Assembly (NCBI GenBank): GCA_963829965.1
Contig: CAWHLK010000057.1
Span: 161,293-225,292 of the forward strand
Direction: 5' to 3'
Length of the DNA stretch: 64,000 nt
From: DASXZH01 sp963829965
GTDB lineage: Bacteria; Armatimonadota; Fimbriimonadia; Fimbriimonadales; Fimbriimonadaceae
Shown: piece after piece, positions 50,006-58,683 of the stretch
Position numbering within the stretch: position 1 is the stretch's first letter
Layout: each line of letters starts with the position of its first letter
Notes under the pieces: generated by a model
Database searches by the model: none
What the model was told of the DNA's origin: nothing
The model's input: only the letters and a program-made list of their open reading frames with translations
Program-made: the position numbers and the translations under genes

Positions 50006-52684
50006 ATGGCACAGCGCCGACCCGATCCCGACGAACTGCTCAGAAACGTGCAGAGGGCGGAAGAACAAGCGGAACGAGGAAAACTCAAAGTTTTCCTTGG
50101 CGCCTCCGCGGGGGTCGGCAAAACCTACTCCATGCTTTCCGAGGCTCATGAGGAGCTCACCCGGGGGCGGGACGTGGTAATCGGCTACGTTGAAACTCAC
50201 GGGCGCAAGGAAACCGACGCCCTGACCGTGGGCTTGGAACAGATACCGCTCAAGATCATCGAGCATAAAGGGGTCAAGCTCAAAGAGTTCGATATCGACC
50301 TTGCCCTCAAGCGCCGCCCACAGCTGTTGCTGGTGGATGAACTCGCCCACACCAACGCCCCCGGCTGCCGCCATCCCAAGCGCTATTTGGACGTTGAAGA
50401 ACTGCTGAGGTCGGGAATCGACGTTTACACTTCGATCAATATCCAGCACCTGGAGAGCCTGAACGATGTGGTCGCCCAGATCACCGGCATCATGGTTCGC
50501 GAAACCATCCCCGATTCCATCTTCGATCTCGCGGACGAAGTGGAGCTGGTTGATATACCGCCAAAAACCCTGATCCAAAGGCTCAAAGAAGGAAAGGTCT
50601 ACGTTCCCGAGCAAGTCGAGAGAGCGATGGACGGTTTCTTCAAAGAGGGAAACCTCATTGCCCTTCGCGAACTCGCCCTCCGCCGAACCGCCGACCGCGT
50701 GGATGCGCAAATGGAGAGCTATCGCTCTGAGCAGTCCATCCAGGGCCTGTGGGCTGCGCGCGAGAGAATTCTCGTTTGTATCGCGCCAAACAAGCTTTCC
50801 ACCCGCCTTGTCCGCGTTGCCCGCAGAATGTCCGAATCGCTCCACGCCGGCGTCCTTTGCGTCTACGTCGAGAGCGATCGGCAGAGCCACCGCTCTCCCC
50901 AGGATCGAGCCAGCGTCCAGCAGGCGCTGCACCTCGCGGAAGAACTGAATATGGAAGTGGTGCTTCTCAGCGGGCACGATATCGTTTCCGAAGTCTTGCA
51001 CTTGGCCCAAAGGCGAAATGTCACCCAAATCGTGGTTGGCAAGCCGATCAAAGCTCGCTGGCGAGAGCTGATCATGGGCTCAGTGGTCGATGAGCTCGTT
51101 CGCAACAGTGGAGACATCAACATCCACGTCATCACCGGCGAGAAAACGGGCGAAGCGCCCCCGATGCAAATCAGCCGCAAGCGCAGCGGAACCCCCAGAA
51201 GCTATGCGATGACGGTTGCCTTCGTGGCCTTCGCCACCGCCTTTGGCTTTCTGATCTACTCTCCCCAGCGGCCCTATTCGTCAGACATCGTCATGATCTA
51301 TGTTCTCGGCTCGGCGTTTATTTCCAGCCGGTATGGGCAAGAGGAGGCTATCCTAGGTTCGCTGCTCAGCGTCATGAGCTACGACTTCTTCTTCGTGAAG
51401 CCTCGTTTCAGCTTCTCCATCGAAGAGCCTGGAAACCTGTTTACGTTTGCCGTCATGTTCGGAGTCTCGATTTTGATCGGCACGCTGTCCCAGCGCATGC
51501 GGGCGAACGCGGAGTCCGCAAGCAGAAGAGAAAGGCGCACCGCCGCCCTCTATGCCCTCAGTCGCCAACTGGTCAAGAGCCGGAGCAAGAAGGAAATATC
51601 CAAGGCGATGGCGATGAGCGTGCACGATATTCTGGAGTTTGAATCGGTCGTCATGCTGCCGGATGACAGCGGGCGATTGATGCCTTCCGGGTGGTCCGGC
51701 CACGATGACCATCGCCCCGTATTTGATCCTGCGGTTGCCGAATGGGCGTTCAAGCATGGTGAGCCGGCCGGCAAGGGAACCACCACCTTGCCGGGGTCGG
51801 AGGCGCTCTATCTCCCCCTCAAAGGCAGCGGCGATCCGGTTGGCGTCTTGGTGGTATTGCCAAAAGGCGAGGAGGTGATCGAAGTGTCCCAAATGGACCT
51901 TCTCCAATCCCTCGGCAACCAATCCGCCTTGGCTTTGGAGCGTGCGAACCTCGCCAAGGAATCGCACAACATCAGACTGCAAGTGGAGTCCGAGCGCCTT
52001 CGAAACACGTTGCTAAGCTCGGTTTCTCATGATTTGAGAACGCCGCTCACCTCCATTGCCGGCGCCGCAAGCACCTTGCTCAACGCGCCGCTCGGATCCG
52101 AGCAGCAGAAGGAGCTTGCCACCACGATCTATGAAGAGTCGGACCGGCTCAACCGCCTCGTCCGAAATCTGCTCGATATGACGAGGCTGGAATCCGGGGA
52201 ACTCCAGCTAAACCGCGAGTGGGAATCGGCCGAAGAACTCGTGGGCTCCGCCGTCCGCAGGACCGAAGATATCCTCGCCAAACACGAAGTCGCAGTCACC
52301 GTGGAAAGGGACCTCCCGCTGCTAAAAGTGGACGGCCCATTGATCGAGCAGGTGCTCATCAATCTTCTCGAAAATGCGGCAAGGCACAGTCCCAACGGAA
52401 CCAAGGTTGAGGTCAAAGCCACGCGAAGCGGCGGGTTTGTGCGGTTTGAGATATCCGACAACGGCCCCGGTGTTCCAACCGGGGAAGAAGAGCTGATTTT
52501 TGAGAAGTTCCACCGGGGCAAGAGCGCCGCAAGCGGGGGGTTCGGCCTGGGTCTTGCCATTTGCCGCGGAGTCCTGAAAGCGCACGGTTCGCAGATATGG
52601 GCGCGCCATAGGCCAAACGGGGGCGCCCAGTTCGTTTTCGAACTGAAGGCAGACGAACCTCCGAATGTGAAATCTGATGAATAG
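50006..52684 (+). CDS. kdpD: Osmosensitive K+ channel histidine kinase KdpD
   Basis: An 892-residue kinase with all KdpD parts. Residues 25-235 are the KdpD N-domain with Walker A FLGASAGVGKTYSM and LLVDELAHTNAPGCRHPKRY; a USP-like domain follows (ILVCIAPNKLSTRLVRVARR). Four membrane helices lie at about 395-490, then a GAF-like part, HisKA with SVSHDLRTPLTSIAGAAS (His 675) and an ATPase domain (NLLENAARHSPNG, GFGLGLAICRGVLKAHG). It senses potassium limitation and phosphorylates KdpE. It overlaps kdpE by 8 bp. The kdpFABC genes lie on the other strand nearly 4 kb away. Confidence 0.97.
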   Translation: MAQRRPDPDELLRNVQRAEEQAERGKLKVFLGASAGVGKTYSMLSEAHEELTRGRDVVIGYVETHGRKETDALTVGLEQIPLKIIEHKGVKLKEFDIDLALKRRPQLLLVDELAHTNAPGCRHPKRYLDVEELLRSGIDVYTSINIQHLESLNDVVAQITGIMVRETIPDSIFDLADEVELVDIPPKTLIQRLKEGKVYVPEQVERAMDGFFKEGNLIALRELALRRTADRVDAQMESYRSEQSIQGLWAARERILVCIAPNKLSTRLVRVARRMSESLHAGVLCVYVESDRQSHRSPQDRASVQQALHLAEELNMEVVLLSGHDIVSEVLHLAQRRNVTQIVVGKPIKARWRELIMGSVVDELVRNSGDINIHVITGEKTGEAPPMQISRKRSGTPRSYAMTVAFVAFATAFGFLIYSPQRPYSSDIVMIYVLGSAFISSRYGQEEAILGSLLSVMSYDFFFVKPRFSFSIEEPGNLFTFAVMFGVSILIGTLSQRMRANAESASRRERRTAALYALSRQLVKSRSKKEISKAMAMSVHDILEFESVVMLPDDSGRLMPSGWSGHDDHRPVFDPAVAEWAFKHGEPAGKGTTTLPGSEALYLPLKGSGDPVGVLVVLPKGEEVIEVSQMDLLQSLGNQSALALERANLAKESHNIRLQVESERLRNTLLSSVSHDLRTPLTSIAGAASTLLNAPLGSEQQKELATTIYEESDRLNRLVRNLLDMTRLESGELQLNREWESAEELVGSAVRRTEDILAKHEVAVTVERDLPLLKVDGPLIEQVLINLLENAARHSPNGTKVEVKATRSGGFVRFEISDNGPGVPTGEEELIFEKFHRGKSAASGGFGLGLAICRGVLKAHGSQIWARHRPNGGAQFVFELKADEPPNVKSDE

Positions 52685-53378
52685 ACCGCGCCTATTGGTA
52701 ATTGACGATGAAACCGCGATCCGCCGGTTCCTGCGGGCCAGCCTCCCGGCAACGGATTTTGAACTGCTGGAGGCCGAAAACGGGGAAGACGGAATGAGAG
52801 TGGTAGCCACCGAACGCCCGGACGTGCTCCTGCTCGACCTGGGCCTGCCGGACATCGATGGCTTGGACGTTACCAAGCGGGTAAGGGAGTGGTCCAACAT
52901 CCCGATCATCGTCCTCTCGGCCCGAGGCCAGGAAAATGACAAGGTTGCGGCCCTGGATGCCGGTGCGGACGACTATCTCACAAAGCCCTTTGGCATCGCG
53001 GAACTGCTGGCAAGAATCCGCGTGGCGCTAAGGCACGCGCAGACAAGCGGCGAAACCCCCGAGCCGCTGTTTCTGAGCGGCCCGCTAAAAGTAGATCTCA
53101 CTTCAAGGCAGGTTTTTGTGAGGGGTTTGGAGATCAAACTTACACCTATCGAGTACAAGCTGCTGGCTTTGCTAGTAAAGCACGCCGGGCTGGTGCTCAC
53201 CCACAAGCTGTTATTGCACGAAGTATGGGGGCCGGCTTACGACACGGAAACCCAATATCTGCGCGTGTACATGACTCAGCTTCGCCACAAAATAGAAGCC
53301 GAGCCCGCCAAGCCTCAGCTATTGATCACCGAGCCCGGGGTGGGCTATAGGCTAAGAATAGAGCCGGAAGAGGAGTGA
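52677..53378 (+). CDS. kdpE: Response regulator KdpE
   Basis: A 233-residue OmpR-family regulator. The receiver has DDE near residues 10-12, phosphoacceptor Asp 54 in VLLLDLGLPDIDGL and the conserved Lys in DYLTKPFG; the winged-helix DNA-binding domain includes LTPIEYKLLALLVKHAGLVL and YLRVYMTQLRHKIE, with the KdpE-type ending LITEPGVGYRLR. Phosphorylated by KdpD, it activates kdpFABC. Start ATG 52677 lies within the kdpD end, so the pair is translationally coupled. An inverted heptamer structure follows its stop. Confidence 0.96.
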   Translation: MNRPRLLVIDDETAIRRFLRASLPATDFELLEAENGEDGMRVVATERPDVLLLDLGLPDIDGLDVTKRVREWSNIPIIVLSARGQENDKVAALDAGADDYLTKPFGIAELLARIRVALRHAQTSGETPEPLFLSGPLKVDLTSRQVFVRGLEIKLTPIEYKLLALLVKHAGLVLTHKLLLHEVWGPAYDTETQYLRVYMTQLRHKIEAEPAKPQLLITEPGVGYRLRIEPEEE

Positions 53379-53380
53379 GC

Positions 53381-53537
53381 GTTGGGTATTGAGTGTTGAG
53401 TGTTGAGTGTTGAGTGTTAAGACCTGAGATCGTAGAGCCAACGAGTTCGGCCCTCAAAACCCAACACCCAACACCCAAAACCCAAAACCCAAAACCCAAA
53501 ACCCAACACCCAACACCCAAAACCCAACACCCAATAT
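53381..53537 (+). repeat. Inverted pair of class I heptamer arrays between kdpE and flgM-like gene
   Basis: Left arm 53381-53419 reads GTTGGGTATTGAGTGTTGAG (units GTTGAGT), right arm 53451-53537 reads AACCCAACACCCAACACCCA-type units. The arms are roughly complementary, with a 31-base loop. It separates two convergent genes and could act as a bidirectional transcript end. Confidence 0.8.
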
Positions 53538-53540
53538 CCG

Positions 53541-53816
53541 TCACCGAATCTTATCCGCGATCGACCGCCGAATCATCGCGTCGGCGATTTCATCGCCGGT
53601 GGGGTTATAGGTTCCCGCCTCGATTTGCGCCTTTACTTCGGCAATGCGGTCCTCTCGGTCCGGCATTTCAACCACGGCCTGGGTGACCTCTTTGATGAGG
53701 GGACCGTCGGTTGGCTTGGGAGATGGCTCCAGCTCCAAATCCATGTCCCGAATCTCGTCCACGAGAGCTTCTCGTTGGCTTAGCACTTTTTTTACTTGTT
53801 CGTCTGATATTCGCAT
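53541..53816 (-). CDS. flgM: FlgM-like anti-sigma-28 factor
   Basis: ATG 53816 follows AAGGAG by 7 bp and gives 91 residues (MRISDEQVKKVLSQREALVD). The C-terminal half (KEVTQAVVEMPDREDRIAEV, then KAQIEAGTYNPTGDEIADAM and IRRSIADKIR) has the FlgM pattern: a helix, R...I...IEAGTY, a spacer and a last helix that clamps the flagellar sigma factor. In flagellated bacteria it holds back late flagellar genes until it is exported. No flagellar gene is nearby. Length and pattern fit; the family call is good but from motif only. Confidence 0.75.
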   Translation of the reverse strand: MRISDEQVKKVLSQREALVDEIRDMDLELEPSPKPTDGPLIKEVTQAVVEMPDREDRIAEVKAQIEAGTYNPTGDEIADAMIRRSIADKIR

Positions 53817-54387
53817 GTAAGTCTCCTTACGACCGCGCATTCTCAGACAGGCATCCCGGCTGTCTCTCCTCTTCACCCTCCAGCTCTTAGCTTTCTGCCA
53901 AATCAGCAATCAATCCTGCTGTTCAACCATCAAACTATTCAGCCGGCGAAGGCTCGAGATCCTAGGCTTTGCGTGGTCGGAGTCGCCTCCGCCGTGCCCT
54001 TTTCTGTCGCGTAACGCTATGTGTCTACCTTGGTTATCGGTAATGATGCTTGCCTTCTTTAGACCCCACAAGCATTTTTTTTAGTTTTTTACGGGGATTC
54101 GTTTTTTGGACCGGATTCGAGGGTGGTACAGCCGCCCGAACATTGAATCCGCAATACTTATGCCAAAGACGGGCATGGGAGAGATTTCGGCTGACAATTC
54201 ATGATGCAGAGCACACTGTTCCGTCACTGCCCAACCGGGCAGCAGCAAGGTATCCAGACTCAATAGGGGCTTCGCAACGGAAAGGGCGAAGATCTCGGAG
54301 CCCCAAACGGGCGAAGCGTGTTCTGAACTCCACGTTCATCCGATCAAACCACCGACCCCACCCTGTCAGAATATCTAGGATGTGTCG
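53817..54387. other. Gap between flgM-like gene and peptidase operon
   Basis: About 570 bp. It has a T-rich stretch at 54076-54091 (TTTTTTTTAGTTTTTT) and otherwise nothing I recognise. A plus-strand frame at 54050-54391 lacks protein-like character. Confidence 0.4.
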
Positions 54388-55569
54388 ATGATCTCCCGTT
54401 GCCTCCTTGCCCTGTCGCTCCTCGCGCTCACCTTAACCGCAAGCGCCCAAATCGAGCCCCCCCGCCTGCGCACGCTCCTGCCCAACGGCTCCATTTGCCT
54501 TGTCGAGAACATGCCGAACGCCAAGATCGTCTCGGTGCAACTGTTCGCCTCCAGCCTGAGATTCCCCGATACCCCCACAAACCACGGATTCAAGCATTTG
54601 CTGGAGCACCTGCTTCTGAAAGGTCCGAACAAGGACCTCGACATGAAGATGGAGACCCAGGGCATCTTTTTCACCGGCCGGACTTTGCGGGATGCCATGC
54701 AGATCGAGTTCACCTGCTCGCCAAGCCAAATTGGCATCGCGATCGAAAGCTTGAACACGCTCATGGAACCGCTCCAAACCACGGACAAGGACATTGCCAA
54801 AGAGATCGTCGTCATGAAGCAGGAGCAGGCGCTGCAATCGGATTCGCAGCGGCTTTCCGCCGCGGAGTGGACCCTGGCCTACGGGGACCACGGGCTCGAT
54901 CCTTTCGGGGACTTGACCGTGATGGCCGCGGCGACACCGGATGACTTGAAGGCCTTCCAATCCCAGTTGTTTGCCGCCAATAACCTCGTGCTTGTCATTT
55001 CCGGCCCCATCGATGTGGAAACCGAAAGCAAGGAGGGAGTTGCCTTTCTCAACAAGTTCACGACTCAAAACCCGGATGAATCCGCGCCGAGGCCGGACGG
55101 AGTGCGCGGGCGTGTAGAAGTGCCCGATGCCTACGGCGAGGCCCGAGCGGCCCGCGTGGGCGGCTTCAAGGAGGACAAAACCGCATGGGTGCTTGCCGCC
55201 GGGCTTGCCCTCGCCACCCAGCTTGGCCCCGTGTTCGTAACCTACACGCCAAGCGGCGGCAACGGGCTCGTTATCCTCGGCAAAACCGATTCAAACACGG
55301 GGCTGGGCACCAAGCTCGACGAAATGGAGCCGGGCGACCTGTCCGGGCTCTTTCCGATAGGGAAGATCCTCGCCAAGCGGTGGATTCAAAGACAGCTGGA
55401 AAATCCCTCCAGTTCGGCGGCCCTGAGGGGCCTGCTCTTTTGCCAGGGCCCGTCTTACCAGCCGGAGTCCATGATTGCCGCCATCGACCAAATGACATGG
55501 CCCCAGTTTCAACAGGCCGTTGCCTTGTTCGGCAAAGACCAGGCGGATATCGCGGTGGGAATCCGATGA
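54388..55569 (+). CDS. M16 family zinc peptidase, catalytic subunit type
   Basis: ATG 54388 is chosen over GTG 54382; about 393 residues with a signal peptide (MISRCLLALSLLALTLTASA). The M16 zinc motif H-x2-E-H is present in GFKHLLEHLLLKG near residue 72, and the later metal Glu lies in AKEIVVMKQEQALQS about 75 residues on, as in pitrilysin-type enzymes. M16B peptidases degrade or process peptides, working as two-domain clamshells often made of two chains. The next gene, starting on its stop codon (ATGA), lacks the zinc motif and is the likely partner chain. Probably periplasmic. Confidence 0.85.
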   Translation: MISRCLLALSLLALTLTASAQIEPPRLRTLLPNGSICLVENMPNAKIVSVQLFASSLRFPDTPTNHGFKHLLEHLLLKGPNKDLDMKMETQGIFFTGRTLRDAMQIEFTCSPSQIGIAIESLNTLMEPLQTTDKDIAKEIVVMKQEQALQSDSQRLSAAEWTLAYGDHGLDPFGDLTVMAAATPDDLKAFQSQLFAANNLVLVISGPIDVETESKEGVAFLNKFTTQNPDESAPRPDGVRGRVEVPDAYGEARAARVGGFKEDKTAWVLAAGLALATQLGPVFVTYTPSGGNGLVILGKTDSNTGLGTKLDEMEPGDLSGLFPIGKILAKRWIQRQLENPSSSAALRGLLFCQGPSYQPESMIAAIDQMTWPQFQQAVALFGKDQADIAVGIR

Positions 55570-56765
55570 TCGCTCTCGTTGCCGCCGCGCTGCTTTCCAT
55601 GCCAAATGTGCTGGAATATCCGGACCCCGCCGTCCCGTACATCACCGTTCAAGCGGTGGTGCGTCTCGGCGCGCTGAGCGGGAAAGAGCAAGCTTTTGCC
55701 CAAGTCATCGACGATACTCTCACGGACGCTACCGAGAACTACAACGAGGACCAGATTTGGCAGTACACAACCATGGCAGGCGAGCCGCTCACTTGCACGC
55801 TCTCCGGAGATCATTTCCGAGTTCAGCTCGCGGTGCCCAAAGGGCAGATGGCGCTGGCCGCCGAACTCACGTCCGAGCTGTTGATGCACGCCCGCTTCGC
55901 GGACGATGTGGTTCAGGCCGATCTCGTCGCCGCCGCGCACCGCCCCGTTTCCTATTGGAGCGAGCTGCTGCAGCCCTATCAGCTGGACTATCGACGGATC
56001 AAGCAGGAGGACGTGGTCACCTTCTATCACAAGACCTTCACGCCCGAGAACACCACGATCGCGGTCGGCGGGGACTTCGACAAAGGGGAGTGCCAAGAGC
56101 AGATGGCGAAGTTCTTGGACGGCTGGACCGCGCCGCCCCAGCCCAAATACCACATCAGGAAAGTGGAAACCTCGCCCCCGCCCCTCCTGGCCCGTCACGC
56201 CTTTCCCGTAACCACGGTCGAACTCTACGGCCCCGAATATGGCAAAAGCGCGCCCGATTTTGCCGCCAATCTCCTGGTCGCCACCGCTATTGGGGTTGGA
56301 AAGGGTTCCGCCATGTTTCGCATTCTGAGAGAAAAGATGTCGCTCAGCTACGTGCAGCAGGCCATCGTAGCGCCAACCCCCGGCGGGTTTCAAACCCACA
56401 TGGTCATGGTGGTGAAACCGTCGGAAGATGAGACCGGCTTGGTCGACACCATGCGAACCGCCCTCCTAGCGGATGTGGCGAACTGGGACGAAGCAACCCG
56501 CCAACGCGCCCTCGGCATGGCCCAGGCGTTTCTGAAAAACCAGGCGATAGCGACGCCGCTCTATTTCGACGGCGCGAGCCCAGTCGGGTTTGGATTCGAC
56601 GACGCGCTGTTTTTGAATGCCTACTGGACCGAGAAAATGGGCGAGACCTGGGACGGCGCAAAATTGCTGAATCAAATGCGCGCAGTAAGCCTGGACGACC
56701 TCAAGAAGATGGCAACCGACCTCGTGACATCGGCTCAAGGCGGCGTGATCCACGGAGGAAAATAA
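55566..56765 (+). CDS. M16 family peptidase-like protein, non-catalytic partner
   Basis: Begins at ATG 55566 overlapping the previous stop by 4 bp; 399 residues with a short hydrophobic start (MIALVAAALLSMPNV). No H-x2-E-H motif occurs: the matching helix reads AFAQVIDDTLTDATENY. The C-terminal half keeps the M16 pair R..Y in FRILREKMSLSYVQQAI and FYHKTFTPENTTIAVGGDFD, as in the non-catalytic subunits of mitochondrial-type processing peptidases. It should bind substrate together with the upstream catalytic chain. A longer frame from 55185 only reads through the neighbour in another phase. Confidence 0.85.
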   Translation: MIALVAAALLSMPNVLEYPDPAVPYITVQAVVRLGALSGKEQAFAQVIDDTLTDATENYNEDQIWQYTTMAGEPLTCTLSGDHFRVQLAVPKGQMALAAELTSELLMHARFADDVVQADLVAAAHRPVSYWSELLQPYQLDYRRIKQEDVVTFYHKTFTPENTTIAVGGDFDKGECQEQMAKFLDGWTAPPQPKYHIRKVETSPPPLLARHAFPVTTVELYGPEYGKSAPDFAANLLVATAIGVGKGSAMFRILREKMSLSYVQQAIVAPTPGGFQTHMVMVVKPSEDETGLVDTMRTALLADVANWDEATRQRALGMAQAFLKNQAIATPLYFDGASPVGFGFDDALFLNAYWTEKMGETWDGAKLLNQMRAVSLDDLKKMATDLVTSAQGGVIHGGK

Positions 56766-56775
56766 ACCCCAAACC

Positions 56776-57558
56776 CTACAGCGCACACTCTCTCGTCGGC
56801 TCATCAAACTCCGGATGCGTTCGGCACAGCGTCACAAAATCGCACTCGCCGCACAGCCTCTTATACACCGGCTCCAGCTCAAAGTAGTCGTGCGCCAATA
56901 TCTTGCGGCCCAGTTCGCCCACGGCGAACTCAAACTCGGCCATCTCTTCACCCTGCATGCTGTAGCTTGCCTGCTCACCGGAGCGTAAACAAACAATCGT
57001 GGCCTTTAAAGGCCGGTCCGGATAAGCCTCCCGAAGCAGAAGCTGGTAACACCCCATCGCCACGTCGGTCGCCACGTCCTCGACGCTCACATCGCCGCGG
57101 CCGGATTTGTAGTCCACGACCTCAATCGTCCCGTCCTTGTGCTCGTCGATGCGATCCAGCCGGCCGACAAGCATAAAGTCGCCCATATCCTTCTTCAGCA
57201 TCTTCTCCACGAAGAGAGTATCAACCCCCGCGCGGGCGACTTCGTGTTCTTCCACGTAGCGCTCGATGATGTTCTTGCCTTCGCCATAGGCGTCCGCCAT
57301 TTCGTCCGCGCTGCTGAAGCCGGCGTCGATCCAGCTTTCCTCCAGGGCGGCCAGTGCCTCGTGGGTGGTCTCGACTCCGGTATCGCCGGTGTCGTGGAAG
57401 CGCTCGAGCACCTTATGCAGCGAGCTCCCGAAGCTGTAATAGCTCTTGGCCCGCATGTACCACCGGCCGCGCGGCTTCATGTAGGTCCAGCCGAACTTCG
57501 CCGGACAGGCAAGATAGGTGGTGATCTTGCTGGGGCTGAGGGTTGGCTTGCGTTCCAT
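56776..57558 (-). CDS. RecB-like PD-(D/E)XK nuclease with iron-sulfur cluster
   Basis: A 260-residue protein. LSPSKITTYLACPAKFGWTY at the start and LCGECDFVTLCRTHPEF at the end provide one plus three cysteines, the Cas4/AddB-type 4Fe-4S arrangement. The nuclease core is LVGRLDRIDEHKDGTIEVVD followed by YKSGR, with the D-x(n)-E-x-K and a downstream YQL motif in GCYQLLLREAYPD. It probably acts on DNA ends in repair. There is no CRISPR array or helicase neighbour, and its start abuts a TlpA-like gene on the same strand. Substrate unknown; family confident. Confidence 0.85.
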   Translation of the reverse strand: MERKPTLSPSKITTYLACPAKFGWTYMKPRGRWYMRAKSYYSFGSSLHKVLERFHDTGDTGVETTHEALAALEESWIDAGFSSADEMADAYGEGKNIIERYVEEHEVARAGVDTLFVEKMLKKDMGDFMLVGRLDRIDEHKDGTIEVVDYKSGRGDVSVEDVATDVAMGCYQLLLREAYPDRPLKATIVCLRSGEQASYSMQGEEMAEFEFAVGELGRKILAHDYFELEPVYKRLCGECDFVTLCRTHPEFDEPTRECAL

Positions 57559-58683
57559 CTACTTTTTCTTGAAGGTGGCGAGGTTCTGGTTAAGACGTCC
57601 CAACTGGTCTTCACGCGCCACCGTGATCGCCACTTGCTCGTATTCCACCGCGTCGTCCTTGTCGCCCTTTTGGAAGTACGCCCACGCGAGCGCGTCCAGA
57701 ATCTCGGGATCCTTGCGATAGGTTAAGTCCGCAGCCTTCTTGAGCGTCTCGATGCCGAGGTCGTAATCCTTTTTCTCGAATTGGGCGGCGGGGTTGACCG
57801 TGATCCAGCCCAGGCTGTAAAGGCCGCGCGCGTCCCGCGCGAAAGGCCCCTGCTCAAGCTGCTTGCAAAAATCGTAGGCGCCCGCGTAGTCCTTCTTCTC
57901 TAGCATGATGAAATAGCGAGCGACCGCGGCAGCGTCGGCGTCGAAGGGGGTCAGTTCGTCGCTGCTCTTGAACGCATCGTCCCACTTTTTGGCCGCAATC
58001 GCCTGGGCGATCTCCTGCCCGATCGCGTTCGATTTGACTTGTCGCTGAAGGTCCGAATTCAACTGGTCCGCAAAAGCGGCTGTGTCCCAGGACCCGTCCG
58101 CAATCTTGCGAAGCGGCTGGTCCATCGAGTTCCCAACCGGCGAGCCGATCCAAGCAATCTTGCCCGACCGGTCCACGATGAACGCAATCGGCAGCCCCAT
58201 TTGGCGGGAAGCCACCAGCCAAGAGTTCGCCATCGTGCCGTCCAGCCCATGCTGCTTGTCCGAAGTCACATTGTCGGACGCCACCGCGAAATCCATTTTG
58301 TAGGCCATCTTGTTCACGTAGTCATAAAGCGTGCCCGTGTTGCTCTCAAAAACGCTGATCGCCGCGACGGTAATTTGGTGGTTCAGCTGGCCCTCCAGCT
58401 CGTCCAAGTGGCTGATCGCAGGCTGAAAAGCCGCGCACCAAGTGGACCAGAAAACGACCACGTAGGTTTGGTTGGGCGAGAAGCCGGCAATCGCCGGGCC
58501 CTTGATCCATTTCCCAACCGCCAAAGGCGGCGCCGGATCGCCGATATGCAGGGTAGGCGCCGCCGCCTGTGCCGGGGCAGGGGCTTGCGCGGGTGCTTGC
58601 GGCTGCGGTTGAGTCTGGGCAAAGTTCATTGCGGCAAGGCAAGCCAAAGCCAAGACCGCCGCCCATCGGTGAAGAGTTTTCAT
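57559..58683 (-). CDS. TlpA-like thioredoxin-fold protein with TPRs, degenerate active site
   Basis: A 374-residue exported protein (signal MKTLHRWAAVLALACLAAMN), then a repetitive Pro/Ala/Gln linker, then a TlpA/AhpC-type domain (TYVVVFWSTWCAAFQPAISH; MGLPIAFIVDRSGKIAWIGS). The redox motif is CAAF, so only one cysteine remains, which excludes the classic dithiol reaction. C-terminal TPR-like helices follow from about residue 230 (DYDLGIETLKKAADLTYRKD, KGDKDDAVEYEQVAITVARE). Its stop is directly beside the start of the nuclease gene (no gap), so they share a transcript. Possibly a binding rather than a redox protein. Confidence 0.8.
   Translation of the reverse strand: MKTLHRWAAVLALACLAAMNFAQTQPQPQAPAQAPAPAQAAAPTLHIGDPAPPLAVGKWIKGPAIAGFSPNQTYVVVFWSTWCAAFQPAISHLDELEGQLNHQITVAAISVFESNTGTLYDYVNKMAYKMDFAVASDNVTSDKQHGLDGTMANSWLVASRQMGLPIAFIVDRSGKIAWIGSPVGNSMDQPLRKIADGSWDTAAFADQLNSDLQRQVKSNAIGQEIAQAIAAKKWDDAFKSSDELTPFDADAAAVARYFIMLEKKDYAGAYDFCKQLEQGPFARDARGLYSLGWITVNPAAQFEKKDYDLGIETLKKAADLTYRKDPEILDALAWAYFQKGDKDDAVEYEQVAITVAREDQLGRLNQNLATFKKK

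Noticed and set aside
49642..50121. Minus-strand frame of 159 codons encoding repeated GFWVLG-type sequence
   Set aside because: It is a translation of the heptamer array; 3 x 7 bp gives a seven-residue period. Similar frames at 53326-53544 and in front of cdd were dropped for the same reason.
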